A stretch of DNA of 64,000 bases, from assembly GCA_930367205.1 (NCBI GenBank), contig OV884012.1, positions 49,931,239-49,995,238 on the forward strand, given 5' to 3'. The notes under the pieces are model-generated. The model was not told the DNA's origin. It was given only the letters and a program-made list of their open reading frames with translations, and did not search any database. Source of the stretch: Acanthosoma haemorrhoidale (lineage: Eukaryota; Arthropoda; Insecta; Hemiptera; Acanthosomatidae). This document shows, one piece after another, positions 23,412 through 35,546 of this stretch; position 1 is the first letter of the stretch; each line of letters begins with the position of its first letter. A program made the position numbers and the translations under genes.

Positions 23412-26398
23412 CCGGGCACTGTAGTAGGTAGGATGTAGCAGTTATCAGCTTCCGTATAAGTCGTAGGCCGAGAACACTCTGTATGCATGATGGGGTGGCT
23501 CTATAGCGAGCCGGTCGGATATCAAGCTGATGGCAGGAACATTACAGGTGGATGGCAGGAAGATGTTTAAAAGCAGCTCACACCCCCTACATCTTCCCTC
23601 TTGGACCAAATCCCTCCAATCGCCCCTTCCCATCTTCCTTCCTTTATACCCTATCAGCTCTTGTAGTGCGACCACCCCCTTCCCACGGTCAATTCCTATC
23701 TCTATGAAAACTAAACTTCCATTCGATTTGAGCATCATTCAGCTCACGATTTCGTTCTGGCGTAAAACGCTTGGCTCACAAAGCGAAGTCAGATCTTTTA
23801 CAAACCACTAGACGCCTTATCTGACCATAGAACACAATTCAAAGATTAATGGTAATGCCTTGATTGAAAAAAAAATCAGATTAAAAATATTGTCGCGTCA
23901 ATGTTGTGAAATGATGTTTTAGAGGTAAATTTTGCGATATAGAGAGAACCTTGTTTTTATTTTTTTTCATTGATTGTAATTTAATAATACTAGGACAAGT
24001 TGCTTGATGAAGTGATGTTATCCACACTTTTTTTTTTTGGAGTTATTTTTTTTAAACTTAAGTCCCAAAAATTCACTGTTTCAAATGCTTTACTTACCCA
24101 TGTAAACATTTTATTAAAGATAAATATTTAGGAAAAGTTTTTAAAATCGGGTACCGTATATCCCAACATTGTGGCCACTTAATTCCAGGAACCTCAATAT
24201 GAATCTTTTTTGGCTGTAACTGAACACATTTCATTAATATAACTCTTTATTTTTCTGCTTTCATGTATGGTAAATTAAATTTAATTTTACATTAGGAAAA
24301 TAGTACAGAACATATTCTATTACAAGCAATAAAAGTACTTGATCAAAATATTTATAGCTTTGTAGTATATCTAGTTGAAAAATTTAAGTCAAGCTTTATT
24401 CATCATAAAATTAGGCTTTTGGTTAAAACTATTATGACTTTTTGTTGAATAGTCAACAAGAGCTCCAACTAATAATCCCTATTTTAGATCATAATGCCAC
24501 ATTTTTAATTTGATACTATAGTTGGTATGATAGAAAACATTTTATTTTTAATTACAAGTAATTATTTGAAACTTCAATATTTTCTAATATATTCTTCGAT
24601 TTTTAGCAACTCGGGGGCAACAAGAAAGCTTTTATGCAAAATATCATTCATGACATGAAGCTGGTACAATCATACAAAAAAAAAATGTGAATACCTTTAT
24701 TACAGCAATTTTACTGAATTTGCTACTCCTACGAACATATATATATATATATATATATATATCATTAATCAGAACATCATGATCATTACCCTACTCAATA
24801 TCTACTAATAAATATTTATTATTAATTAATTTCTTAATGACCCTCTATAATTTTACATATCTTTTAAGTTTGGGTATGGTTTATTAGTTTTATTTTTAAC
24901 ATCTTCAGCATTAAATGGAACTACCATGCAAAATATTATATTAAAAAAAAAAACACTGGTTGAGTTTAAGTTGTGAAAGTGGTCTCAATATCAGTTTTTA
25001 TTACTTTTTGCAGCTGTAGTTTGGAAAAAACAAAACACATACTACATAGTATTAATCAGGACCCCAAATCTAAAATTTAATATCTATACTGAAATTAATT
25101 AATCCACCATAAGGAGCTTTAAGGAAATTGCTATCATTTTCGTCTTCCTTATTCCAAATGAGACATACATGTAATATTACATGTCTCTAGCTCAAACAAG
25201 GGATTCACTAAGACAAACACACGGGTGAAACAAAGGTGGGTACTGATTTTGAAAAAATCAACAAAACCTTAAAAAGGGTTAATACCTCTCCAGATTTTTT
25301 TTTTTATTAAATATTTGATTCTTGTGCCTTTGTGAATGTGAATTCAGAACGTATCGATAATTAGTGGATAACACAAAATACTAATATATTTACATAAAAA
25401 AAGAATTATAACCTAAAATTAAATGATGCCTGTCTTCAGTGAAGGTGATTGATTTCTTGGATTACCGATTACTAACATCCATCCATTTCCTCTGTCTGAT
25501 CACAATCACTACACTATGAAGTCTACTACATGCTTCAGAGAGATTTGCTGATGAAATGAAACAGTGCATAAAGCTTGAGTCTTTTCCTTGATCACAACTA
25601 GATTGCTACCTCTGAAAATCTGACTCATATTAACATACTCATACACCAACTGCTACAGTGGATTCCTATTAATTTGTTATAAATTCTCAGTGGGCGAAAG
25701 TTTTAATAAACAAAAATCTTTTAGGATAATTTTTAACTACAATATTATTGGGTGTGTCTCTTTTTATTACTTATTGCAATTTAAACTGGCAACTGAACAT
25801 TGAACGATGCTCTGCTCTAGAAATTTCACAAGAATGAGATATCCTTCACCGGTATAATTATTTAATTCTACCAAGGGACCTTTGCCTGCCAAGCTCATGA
25901 GATCATGAGCTTTTTCAATTTCTTTTTTTTTTCATAAAAGATTGTATGTCTCTTTTTTTACAATACATACATTATTTTCTTATACCACTTCACTCATTCA
26001 TATTTTTATGAAAATTCGAGATTAACAATCTGCCAGAAGATAATCTTAGCCCTTGTGGATACTCATCAATGGAATTCAATAGCATGGCTCATCATTTTTT
26101 TTTTACTTTATTTTGCATAAGCCTTTCTATTGCCTATGTATGTTATCATAAAATTAAAAGAGATAGGAATAAGACTATTTATTGAATATCTAATACACAA
26201 TACACCTTGAATACATTCAAACCAATTTTGAATAACGAACTAAGTTGTTACCTAAAAAATGGGTATAATGTTAAAAATAATGGTTTGTTTATTCTTAAAT
26301 CCCTTTTTCACAAACACAGCATTAAATCGATCCAATCTACACATAAAATTCCAATAACACATATTCTTTCTCTTTATATACGTTTTTAATTTTGTAAA
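23412..26398. other. Unassigned AT-rich sequence
   Basis: No supported gene. A TA dinucleotide microsatellite occupies about 24738-24763. A pyrimidine-rich stretch near 23580-23700 yields an open frame of 93 codons without motifs. Confidence 0.4.
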
Positions 26399-26793
26399 AT
26401 GGCCTCAGTAAGGCATTTAAATGAATACGATTGCCTTAGGGCTGTTATATTGATAGAGGAAGGATACAGACCACATGAAGTAACCTAGGTGTACATCACT
26501 CCTCCATAAGAAGGGCTCTAAAATGATTTAGGGAGTGTCACCTAACAAGAAAAGGGGAGAGTCGGCCTAGATGTATAGCAGAAAGAGACGATTGGTTGAC
26601 TTCTCAAAACCAGAGCATCACGGGAAATGAGATAAAAAGTCTTATAAGCCAAGCCCAAAATTTTTCCATTTCCAGCAGGACTGTAAGGCTTTATGAAAAT
26701 AACTGTAGGGCTCGACATCCTTCCCATGGACCTCTCCTTACCACAGCTCACAAAATGGCCAGGCTTCAGTTTGCACGTGAACATGTGAATTAA
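26399..26793 (+). pseudogene. Tc1-like transposase, N-terminal fragment
   Basis: The ATG at 26399 opens MASVRHLNEYDCLRAVILIEE and continues EGYRPHEVT to a stop. After a small frame change come LGVHHSSIRRALK, another stop, FRECHLTRKGESRPRC, and then an open stretch ending GPLLTTAHKMARLQFAREHVN. This is the bipartite helix-turn-helix DNA-binding region of Tc1-like transposases: first an E-G-Y-x-x-x-E-x-A helix pair, a G-R-P-R linker, then the second domain ending with the typical G-P-L-L-T-x-x-H-x-x-x-R-L-x-F-A-x-E-H. The match stops where the DDE catalytic domain should begin, so the element is truncated. Two stops and a frameshift confirm decay. I could not define its terminal inverted repeats. 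Confidence 0.8.
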
Positions 26794-28030
26794 ACTTCCA
26801 ATCAATGAATTTAATCAATCATTAAAGAGATGTAATTCATGCCAGAGGTGGAAATACCCGTCATTGAGTTTTATTTTTTTTTTAATTTTCCAAGTTATTT
26901 TTTTTAAAAATATTTTTCTTTTACTCAATATGTACCTTTAATTATCTGTGTAAAACACAATTTAATTTTCAAATGACTTATTTTTTCAACTAAAAATATT
27001 TTTTAAGTAAAATTTACACAAATTGTAACTCTTTCAAAAACTGAGGGGTGCATTAACTTTGTCCATCAGCGCAATACACATAACCAATCAGGGAATTGAC
27101 AGCTTTAATTTGAATCCATACTCTATTTTCCATATTGATGGAACTCATTTAAGTACTCATTCTTTGTATATCATTGTGTTTAAATCAATACCTTGTGAGT
27201 CGACATTTTCACACCATGCTTTTATGTCAATGCTCTCACGTTTTAAAACAGGTTGATTCTGCATTACTTTATTTAACCTTCTGATTCAAATAAATGAACA
27301 ACCAAAGTTTATAGCGAGTACTCTCTCCAGAAAACTTGATATTTTTGAGATACGAGGTATTGGTTTGAATCCGACAATATATTACATAGGCATGTGTATA
27401 TATAATTATTAATCGTACATGAACCAACAAAGCTATTAAAAGTGACCATGCCAAGGGCTAGTTATACGCTTATTGCTGCAATAAACATCCAGTGAATAGT
27501 TTGGCATAAAGTAATTCAGCACTTCAAATCATAAATCAAAACAAAAATTCTACCTCAAACTTTCAAGATTAATTCGAAATCGGAAAAGGATAATCTGGAT
27601 GAATTTTTGGCAATTCATGTGACAACAATGCTCAAGAAGGTCCACCAACACATTTTCCAATGATGAACCCATCTTTTCTAAAGGCAAATTCTATGCAAGA
27701 AATATGTTCAAATCCTTCAAATAGCAAACTTAAGATGGGTAATCAATAACTCTATTAATTATTAATCGAATAAGTATATAAATTTATCAGCAGCTGTTGA
27801 AAGAGAATCATTATGTATAAGTACTTTATCTACACTAAGTTTTCATATACTCTATCCATCTAATTATTAATTATATGTATTACAAATTTAATGAATGTGC
27901 AATTATTTTTAAATAAGTATTTGATTTTCTTATTCGTAATAAATAAAATTTTTAATGTCATAAAAATTAATTTTCATAATATAATTCAGTTATTAAATTT
28001 AAGGTGATATATTTAGGTTTCATTGCAATC
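26794..28030. other. Unassigned AT-rich sequence
   Basis: No gene is recognised. The first few hundred bases may be non-coding remains of the preceding Tc1-like element, but no inverted repeat was found to bound it. Confidence 0.35.
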
Positions 28031-28243
28031 ACAATTGTTCAAGCATCTTATATATTTTTATTCAGGAAGCGCTTTTGACATCTTCAGTCATATTTGACAA
28101 ACTAATCCAACCATCACAGAAAACTGTGGAGGACTGAATGGAAAGTCTTCTGATCAACTGAGGTGGGTAGAGTCTGAAAATGACAGACTAGGGCTGTCAA
28201 AAGCGCTCATGAATAAAAATATAAAATAGGCTTGAACAATTGT
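28031..28243. repeat. Hairpin-forming MITE-like inverted repeat
   Basis: A 50-base arm at 28031-28080, running from acaattgttcaagc to gcgcttttgaca, is matched in inverted orientation by 28195-28243 with about six differences. The spacer is about 114 bases. No coding sequence is present. The size and structure are those of a miniature inverted-repeat element or foldback sequence; a target-site duplication was not resolved. Confidence 0.7.
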
Positions 28244-28889
28244 TGTCCCAATATTTATAAATAAAACTCACTGAATTGTCTTAACCTTGCTTATGAACTG
28301 AAAACTTTCCAGGACACGTCATATACATACACTTACAGCAATTCATAGCCATTCACTAATATGATGGTTTTAGTATTTTTTTTTTAATAAATTAAAATAT
28401 TGGTACATTAAGGATGAACCACTTCACCAGGTATCGATTTGTTTTTTTTTTGTTCATAAAAAGATTTTATATAAATTTTTAAATCCTAAATCTGATTAAT
28501 GTAGTTTCCCACCCCCTCATATCCTTTTGTTATTATAAATTATGGAAATCAGTATAGACTACATCATGATAATAATGAATCTACAGTAGGTCCTGTAGCT
28601 CGGCTACATTTTATACAATTTTTAATAATTTTACATTGCGATTTGTGATTGTTACAAAAGTATAATGTACATTATACAATGATTGTCTAAACATGTTTAA
28701 AAGTTATGAGGCTCGCCTTATGAATCATAGACTTAAAACTAACAACAAAATCTTAACCTAATTTCACACAGTCTTTTACCATCGATGTGTGTTGGAGTCA
28801 TAGTGTAACTTACAAACACAGGGTTTGTTAGGTACTGCAATGAGTCTTTAAGCCTGATGTCTCCGGTGACACTCTCCCACCGATGGCAC
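28244..28889. other. Unassigned AT-rich sequence
   Basis: No gene or element motif is seen between the hairpin repeat and the LINE remnant. Confidence 0.35.
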
Positions 28890-29180
28890 ACCTAGCAATG
28901 GATGCAGGTCGGTGTTCTTTAACCTCTTGAGAGAGGTATGTCTGACCGCTTGTCTCATGACCCATTCTGAAATTACTGGAGACTTTTGGCTGTATTGTCA
29001 GTTAAGTCACATCAGAGCTGACTGGAGGACTCATTTATATATTACCAGTTTGAGACGAAGCGAAAAGCTGGGTGAAGTTTGCAAGTGCGAAAGCTGATAA
29101 GACCTGTATCGTACCTTTTCTACTTTGTTACTAAAATGGGTAGAGAAAAGGAGATGCCTATCCATTTGTATACCCAGTTA
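28890..29180 (-). pseudogene. LINE reverse transcriptase, C-terminal (thumb) remnant
   Basis: On the minus strand the segment reads LGIQMDRHLLFSTHFSNKVE, continues through QLSHLQTSPSFSLRLKLVIY and then VLQSALM with stop codons. It matches the thumb region of the reverse transcriptase at 19.0-19.8 kb motif for motif (LGI-x-x-x-RHL-x-F, then S-x-RLKL-x-IY and VL-x-x-ALM), so the two are relatives. It lies downstream, in the same orientation, of the endonuclease fragment at 29418-29735. The two probably belong to one element that lost its catalytic reverse transcriptase core by deletion. Confidence 0.75.
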
Positions 29181-29417
29181 TTAGAATAATAAAGCCAGGA
29201 GACAATTGTGGACCAGTGTAAGGCTACAGGGCTAATCTGTTGTCACCGAATGGACCGATGGCTACGGTGGTGTTCTAGTGGCTATACAACATAAGGCATC
29301 ACATGGATGAAAGTGGCTCTGCCACTGACTACGTTTGATGTCAGGCTCTATCACATGACGGTGAAGATAAACCTGGGGACATCCATTTATCTCACTCAAA
29401 TCTCATTTCAGATTTTA

Positions 29418-29735
29418 CTATAAACTTACAGTGAAATCATACTTCGTGGGACATGGGATCACAATTATACCGTCAATCAAATACAGGGCTGGCAGGTAGT
29501 CAGTTGTCACTAAGTTCAGACCCTCACAATTGTTTATCCTGTGCGCCTGTTTTGTGAGTAGGAAATCTAGGGTGGAGGTCAGCCTACTGTCTTGTCTATG
29601 GCAAAAAGTGTAGTTCTCGGGGTGAACGACAGTAAAGGGCACCTTTACCAATTCTCTCCCCGCTGTGTTGAGAGCCCAGGAATGGAATAAATGTAGTTTA
29701 TATCCAAACATATTTTTTATACTAATCCAAATCAA
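29418..29735 (-). pseudogene. LINE apurinic-type endonuclease fragment
   Basis: The minus-strand frame of 105 codons contains LNTAGRELVK, a run ending STLDFLLTKQAHRI, and LNLVTTDYLPALYLIDG. This is the C-terminal half of the Jockey-clade AP-like endonuclease: the N-x-x-G-R-x-L block, the S-T-(L/I)-D-F strand and the S-D-H-(L/Y)-P-V catalytic box. In this copy the last motif reads TDYLP, so the catalytic histidine is replaced by tyrosine. There is no ATG context and the frame is truncated on both sides. Together with the remnant at 28890-29180 it forms a deleted LINE in minus orientation. Confidence 0.72.
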
Positions 29736-30194
29736 TTTCCAAAAAAAATCATCTACTATTTCCTCAATTGTAATTGAAAACGAAAATTCTCAGTATATTA
29801 CTTACAGGATGACACACAGCAGATAATTATGTTTGGACAAGGATATAATTTTAGTATCGATTAAGATAAATAACACACACATAAGGTTAAAAATTACTTA
29901 ATTTTATTCAAAATTTTCAATATTAAATAAAAGATGTTTTGCTAGTACAAATTAAACATGTTTTTCATGAAAATTTAAAATACACAATTATAGATTGGTA
30001 AAATCCTGATCAGACTGTACCAAGTTAAAAAGGTGAGCTATGATCCCATATTTAATTGTTGGGCAGAAGTTTTTAAATATAATATGCCAACTTAAGGGGA
30101 TTAAATATCAAATCTAGACTTTGAATATATAAATTGAATATTATATAGCACACATATTATAGAGCCTAAAGTCCAAAACCATAAGTTACACGTT
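29736..30194. other. Unassigned AT-rich sequence
   Basis: No gene seen. This flanks the left, truncated end of the Tc1/mariner-type element that follows. Confidence 0.35.
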
Positions 30195-30920
30195 GGAACG
30201 TGTCTTTATTGTTGAACATTATCTCAAAAATAATGAAAGTTTGGTGGCCGCAGTTCAAAAATTTTATACAAAATATGGTGGGAATAGTGTTTTGACTTCA
30301 TCAACTGTGAAGAGATTAATTGAAAAATTTAGGGAGACTGGATCAGTTTGAGACACTAAACACACTGGTCACCCAAAAACAAACCGTTCAAATGTCAATA
30401 TCGAAGCGTGAGTGTTGTTGAAAATCCAGGAACATCAATTCGGCGTCGTAAACAAAGTTCTTTGTCCTGAAATTGGATGATATTGATGTGGCCAATATGT
30501 GGTTTCAACAAGATGGTGCCACATGCCATACAGCCCATGAAACAATTCAAATACTGCATGAGACATTTCCAGGTCGTGTACTCTCTCGTTTCGGTGATCA
30601 GAATGGGCCCCCTAGATCGTGTGAAATAACACCTTTAGATTTCTTTTTATGGGGTTATTTGAAGTCAAAGGTGTATGTCAACAAGCCCACATCCACCCGT
30701 GCATTAAAAAAGGAAATTCAACCACATTTATGCCAAATGTTCATAGAAAATTTTGACAAAAGAGTGCGTATGTGCCAGCAAAGTCGTGGAGGCCATTTGC
30801 CCGATGGGTTATTCCATAAATAACCCTATTCTATTTACTTTATAATTCAATAAAAACAAAAATACTAAAAACTGTTTTCTATTTAAATCAAATCTTGCCT
30901 TAATTCTGTGACACCCTTTA
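30195..30920 (+). mobile_element. Internally deleted Tc1/mariner-superfamily element, copy 1
   Basis: It contains the N-terminal DNA-binding portion (VFIVEHYL, then TKYGGNSVLTSSTVKRLIEK with stops) joined by a deletion near 30450 to the C-terminal catalytic part, an open frame of 116 codons at 30473-30823 beginning DDIDVANMWFQQDGATCH and ending SRGGHLPDGLFHK. The right terminal inverted repeat (gacaccctttA end at 30920) pairs with the left repeat of copy 2 at 49433. The left repeat is missing here. In the third catalytic box this copy has CEITPLD where relatives have CDLTPLD, so the catalytic Asp is Glu. It cannot encode an active transposase, but the intact right end could still be recognised in trans. 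Confidence 0.85.
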
Positions 30921-30923
30921 TTA

Positions 30924-32356
30924 GGGGGACCGGAAAGTCATGTCGTTTTTTTTACATTAAATTCAAACAGATAAATGTTTAACAAGTTTTTGTTTTTGAT
31001 CAATGATGTAATCACCTTGTTATCAGCAATCTAGTGTGCAAATTTTCAATGCCTAATCGATCAAAATCAATTGGTTTTTGAGCAAAATATCTGGAGAGGG
31101 CGTTTTAGACATCATCCAAATTTTTAAATATTGTTGTGATATTTAGATGTGAGTTGTGATCTTGCCTTTGATATAAGTTTGAAATTAGCGGGCATAAAAT
31201 GGCTGTAAACGACCCGTTGATCATGGCTATGAAGGGATGAACATTATTTGTGGCCGTTATATCTAAAATTAATAGTTATCATATAAATCATATCAAGAAT
31301 TAAATACAAATATTGGAGTTGTTAACTTTAAAATAAGAAAAGTTAATAATATCTGAGACAACTGGAAAATAAGAAAGTTAAAAAATCAAGAAGGCAACAG
31401 AGGAGATAAAAACGACAAGAGAGCCGTAAGCACTCTCTTTTATTTTGACCGGCCCACGAGATAAGATGGATTGAAGAGATGCTAGCACTGGACGGGTACT
31501 GACCTCGTGGCACAAAGACGACAACGAAGCACAAAGGAAGAACCACGGGGAGAACAAAGAACCCAGATGAAACGAACAGAAAATTATTTTTTATATTAAC
31601 AGAACCTCAGATAAAATTTAAAAAGACAAACAATATAGATAAAAACATAACAATATTTTGCCACTTAGAAAATGTAGCGATCGGAATAAATGGAAATCCG
31701 ATATCGGGCGAGTATGGTGGTTAAGGCAATACCTCCCACCCCAATTCATTAATTTTTTCCAGGGTTCTTGCGGAAAAAATAGGCGCAGTGGGGTCTTGCA
31801 TTAGTGTGTTGCAGAATAACGCCTTTTGTATTGACAATCGCTGGGCAATTTTCAATTAAAGATTGATTTACTCGATCCAATTGTTCACTGCAAAGATCTG
31901 CATTCACAGTTTTTCCAGGTATCAGTGATGAACGAACTCGCGAATACTCCACCAAACACACAAAAGCGCCTTTTTGGAGTGTAAACTTAGCTGTACTTCG
32001 TGCCAATTCATGCGGACAGAGATTTTTGGATTATCATAGAGGACCCATTTTTCATCTCGTCTCACCCACCATACTCGCCCAATATTGCGCCATCAAATTT
32101 CCATTAATTCCGATTGCTAAAAATTTGAAAATTCGGATGATGTCCAAAATGATGCCATCTCCAGATATTTTGCATAAAAACCAATTGATTTTTATCGATT
32201 CGGCATTGAAAATTTGCACACTAGATGGCAAAAGGTTGCTGATAACTAGGGTGATTACATCATTGTAAAAAATTTATCACCCGTATCAATTTATCATTAG
32301 TAATTAAATTTATTGTAAAAAAAACAAAAAAAAACGACATTACTTTCCGGTCCCCC
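30924..32356 (-). mobile_element. Inverted-duplicated (foldback) mariner element
   Basis: Both ends begin GGGGGACCGGAAAGT in inverted orientation and are flanked by TA (30922-30923 and 32357-32358), the mariner target duplication. The minus strand encodes part of a mariner transposase: DEKWVLYDN (first catalytic Asp region, about 32050), a frameshift near 31935, then PGKTVNADL, ILQHTNARPH (second Asp changed to Thr) and PPYSPD near 31720 (third Asp retained). The right arm, 32063-32356, repeats the transposase 3' end in opposite orientation: the plus strand there reads HPPYSPNIAPSNFH. The element is therefore a palindrome with arms near 290 bp, and the N-terminal half of the gene is absent. 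The left arm is split by an LTR-like insertion. Confidence 0.85.
31132..31652 (+). mobile_element. Solo-LTR-like insertion A (521 bp) inside the mariner
   Basis: The segment starts TGTTGTGATAT, ends ATAACA, and is flanked on both sides by ATAT (31128-31131 and 31653-31656), consistent with a 4-bp target-site duplication. It interrupts the left arm of the foldback mariner; leaving it out, the arm matches the right arm continuously. A related sequence begins at 32365 in the same orientation. The TG...CA ends and short duplication fit a solo long terminal repeat, but no gag or pol is present in the window, so the class is inferred. Confidence 0.65.
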
Positions 32357-32364
32357 TATTATAG

Positions 32365-33110
32365 TGTTGTGATATTTTAATGTTGTGATTTTTTATGGTG
32401 TTTTTGAGATAAACTCAAAATTAGCAAGCGTTGAAGAACGTAAAAACGATCCATGCTTCATGCCTATGAAAGGATGAACGTTTTTATTGCCGTTATATCG
32501 ACTATTAATATTGATCATATAAATATATTAATAACGGATTTATTAACTTCAAAACAATAAAAGTTAATAATATCCTAAACAACTGGCATTGGACCAGTTC
32601 AAGAAGATCCAGATCAAGAAGGCATCGGTAAGGTTTGAAAGAGGAAAGCAGCCCGGCTAGCAGAGGCACTTGCATCCAGCCCGGCTAGCAGAGGCACTTG
32701 CATCCAGCCCGGCCACCAGAAGAGACCATACCAGAAGGGACACTAGCCCAGGTACGTGTACTGCCTCGTGGTACACGAGAGGAGATGTTACCTGGCATAG
32801 ACCCATGCTACGCACCAGACAAAGGAAGAATGCACCAAAGGACACTCAGGACAAAGAAGACGCAATCCGAACCACACAACAAAGACGACACATTGAAGAA
32901 TATCAACAAGGACAAACGGTCTACCGCGCGTAGTAAATAAGGTACAATTTAACTTTAGTTTTTAATAATGTTATTTTATTTTGTACGTACTTATTTGAAT
33001 ATTAATTTAATGAATTTGTGTAAATAAACAATTATTCCTTTTGCCAGAATTATCCTATTTTTATAAACAGAACCTTAAGATAAAGTAAAAGTTAAAAATA
33101 TAAAGATTAA
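32365..33110 (+). mobile_element. LTR-like sequence B, related to insertion A
   Basis: It begins TGTTGTGATATTTTAATG eight bases beyond the mariner and follows insertion A through shared blocks (gcctatgaaaggatgaac, the aaaagttaataatatc block, cagaacc near the end). It has an extra GC-rich interior and a polyadenylation-type AATAAA near 33024. A 28-bp unit is tandemly repeated inside it at 32649-32704. The right edge is not defined because the sequence fades into AT-rich DNA. Probably a longer or older copy of the same LTR family. Confidence 0.55.
32649..32704 (+). repeat. Tandem duplication of a 28-bp unit
   Basis: The unit beginning cagcccggctagcagaggca occurs twice head to tail and is followed by a third partial start (cagcccggc). 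Both copies appear identical. Confidence 0.9.
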
Positions 33111-33327
33111 AAATAAAATATAAATTATATAAAAAATATATAATTAAAATATATGATATAATAAATATTTTAATAATATGTCACATCAATATTTGTTTCG
33201 GTTTCCTGTAAGATATTTTTCTGTACTTATCTGATATGGGCATTAAGGTGGTAGTGAATACATAATAATAAAAATGATTTTCTTTCAATATGTTTAATAG
33301 CAATCAAGTTGTAATCAATAGATTGTT

Positions 33328-33554
33328 TTAATCAGTTTTCTTTGCAGTTAGAATAACAAAAGTTAGCAGCACAAGCAAGCCAACAGTTAAACATATGACA
33401 TGTTGAACATTGAGTATTCTACCCTCTACTGCAAGTTCTTCTATCAAGCTCACCAAGTCCAGGCATATAGAAGAATACATCGAATAAAAGGGACAGGACA
33501 GTTTTTTTTCTCCAACCTCAATCATGCCTCGGCCTTCGGTTTTGATACAATCAT
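33328..33554 (-). CDS. Candidate terminal exon of a membrane protein (unrecognised)
   Basis: On the minus strand a strong acceptor (a long T run followed by aag) opens a frame of 74 codons to a TAA at 33328-33330. The exon would start in phase 1, with two bases completing a codon. The product begins DCIKTEGRGMIEVGEKKLSC, continues with an amphipathic segment, and has a single hydrophobic helix VICLTVGLLVLLTFVILT right before the lysine-rich end AKKTD. That arrangement suits a single-pass or tail-anchored protein. I do not recognise the family and found no phase-compatible upstream exon with confidence, so it may be chance. It lies about 6.7 kb downstream of the Mdm2-like gene on the same strand. 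Confidence 0.35.
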
Positions 33555-35401
33555 CTTAAAAAAAAATATACATGTATATACACATAATAAGAGAAAGAAT
33601 AATATAATAATAAAAGCAATTAATCAATAAAATAAGTAATCAAACTAATTGAAGGGATTTATATTAAAAAACAGCAATCTAGTATAATAAAAAATAGTAA
33701 CAGTATCTCTTAAGTTAGTCCACAATTTTAATTAATTGAAGGGAGATATTAATACCTGTAAATTGAATTCAATCGATCTGTCTTTGCCAAGCTATGTTTA
33801 CTATCCAACTAGAAACAAAGTTAATAAAGTTTAAACTAAGTTTCCCACAACGCAGATAACTGAGATAAAGAACAATCCACCACTCACATAGAAGTGAAGA
33901 TTCAACCACCAATGGACAATGGAATTTACCTAAACTGATATTATAATTAACAAATACCACTTTTCAACTTTGTTTTATTAAACTTGACATACATTGTTCA
34001 ATTTCCAATTATTAACATCCTGTTTCACAGCAGGTTGAGAGATCAACCCCTGATAAGTTAGAAGGCAACAGAAGGGAGGGAGGGAGGAAGAATTAGACCA
34101 GCCCTGTGAATACACATGTAACCAGTTAACATTGAGTCATCATTACCTTTGCTGAAGGGCAAATCATAATGACCTGTCAGGTTTGCCTATCATTCTTTAT
34201 CAACCTTATCCTTCCTTGAAGCACTGTTCTTAAAAAGTGCTAATGCTAATATACACTTAGAACTTAAGGATGAACATTTGCCAAATAATGAATGCATCTC
34301 ACCAAAGAAATGACTTGGCATAAAAAAAATATTTTTAACTTCAGCACACGGTTTTCCCAGTGGAACATCAATTGGAAAGGTGGCTAGGCCAGATGCTCAA
34401 CTATAGTCCATACCAATCACATATTGTCATTACCATGTAAGATTAATCCCCTCCAGCCAAAAAAGCTTTATAGTTAATACTATCACAGTTTTCCCCATAA
34501 AAATTGTGGTAGATTCACCCGCATTTATATCAATGATGTTCTTATATTGTTTAACTTGTCTCACCAACACCTGCCTCATCTCAGAATTATCCTAGTGCCT
34601 TCCGAAACATGAGCTAACACAAGACTTACTGATTTGCATAGGCTATAAGATAACAAGATAAGCTACAAGGGTAAAACATCTGGTGGCTAACAAGGAGTTA
34701 TCAGTTCCCAAGAATAGGAAAAAATCTCTAATGACTCATTATACATCTGTACAATCAGTTCAGCATGTGGAAAATCAGAGGTAGTAAAGTCCCAATTATC
34801 TGTGTCACCCCCCCCCCCCCCCCCCCCGATTGGAATTGAGTGGCACACGGATGAGATGAAGTTCCTTTACTGCTATTGACTAGCTCCAGGCCTCAGACCT
34901 GACATTGGATGTTTCTGGTGTAGCCTCGATATCTTCCTCTATTACAAAACTAACCCAGAAAATGAAAAATTACTACTAATGAATTGGCTGGGGTACTTAA
35001 ACATTGTATGGGCTAATAAAGGGTACGGGTATTGGTTTATAATAACAAGAACTAATAATGTACAGCTATTTATATAAATTTTGATTATGAAGCCCAGTGA
35101 TGATGATTTACTATCCATAAAAAAATGATAAACTGCCACTAAATGAGCTTGTCATTTAAATAAATTGATTCTCAGAACGTTCCAATAGGAACTAATAATC
35201 CCAACATTTGTATTTCAATGATTCGATAACATTTTTAATTATACGTGGTCTGCTAATTTTTTGATGCTTAATAATAAAAAAAAAAAGAAACCAATGCTGT
35301 GAATACTCAATCACCCTGTCAACCAAGGGAATAGATAATTAATAATAATTAAATTAACAAAACACACCTCAATAAACCACTTTCAACTTCTATTGAACAC
35401 T
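33555..35401. other. AT-rich sequence without assigned genes
   Basis: Largely non-repetitive within the window. It contains the longest homopolymer noted, C20 at 34808-34827. No open frame has both motif and splice support. Confidence 0.4.
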
Positions 35402-35449
35402 TTATCTTGTTTCTAGCTTGATCTCCTTATTCTTCTTCACAGCTGCATA
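35402..35449 (-). CDS. Candidate short terminal exon
   Basis: The minus strand shows an acceptor (gatttttgcag) followed by a phase-0 frame YAAVKKNKEIKLETR and a TAA. It joins in phase to the micro-exon at 35547-35576, giving SFYGRNIYFM followed by this lysine-rich end. The pairing of good donor, good acceptor and continuous phase is suggestive, but the exons are very short and I do not recognise the protein. Confidence 0.3.
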   Translation of the reverse strand, partial: YAAVKKNKEIKLETR

Positions 35450-35546
35450 CTGCAAAAATCTTTAACAACATTATTCTAGAAAAGTTAAAATATGTACAGC
35501 TCTATAAGACACAACTAAACTAATGTTAATACTGTGGAATACTTAC

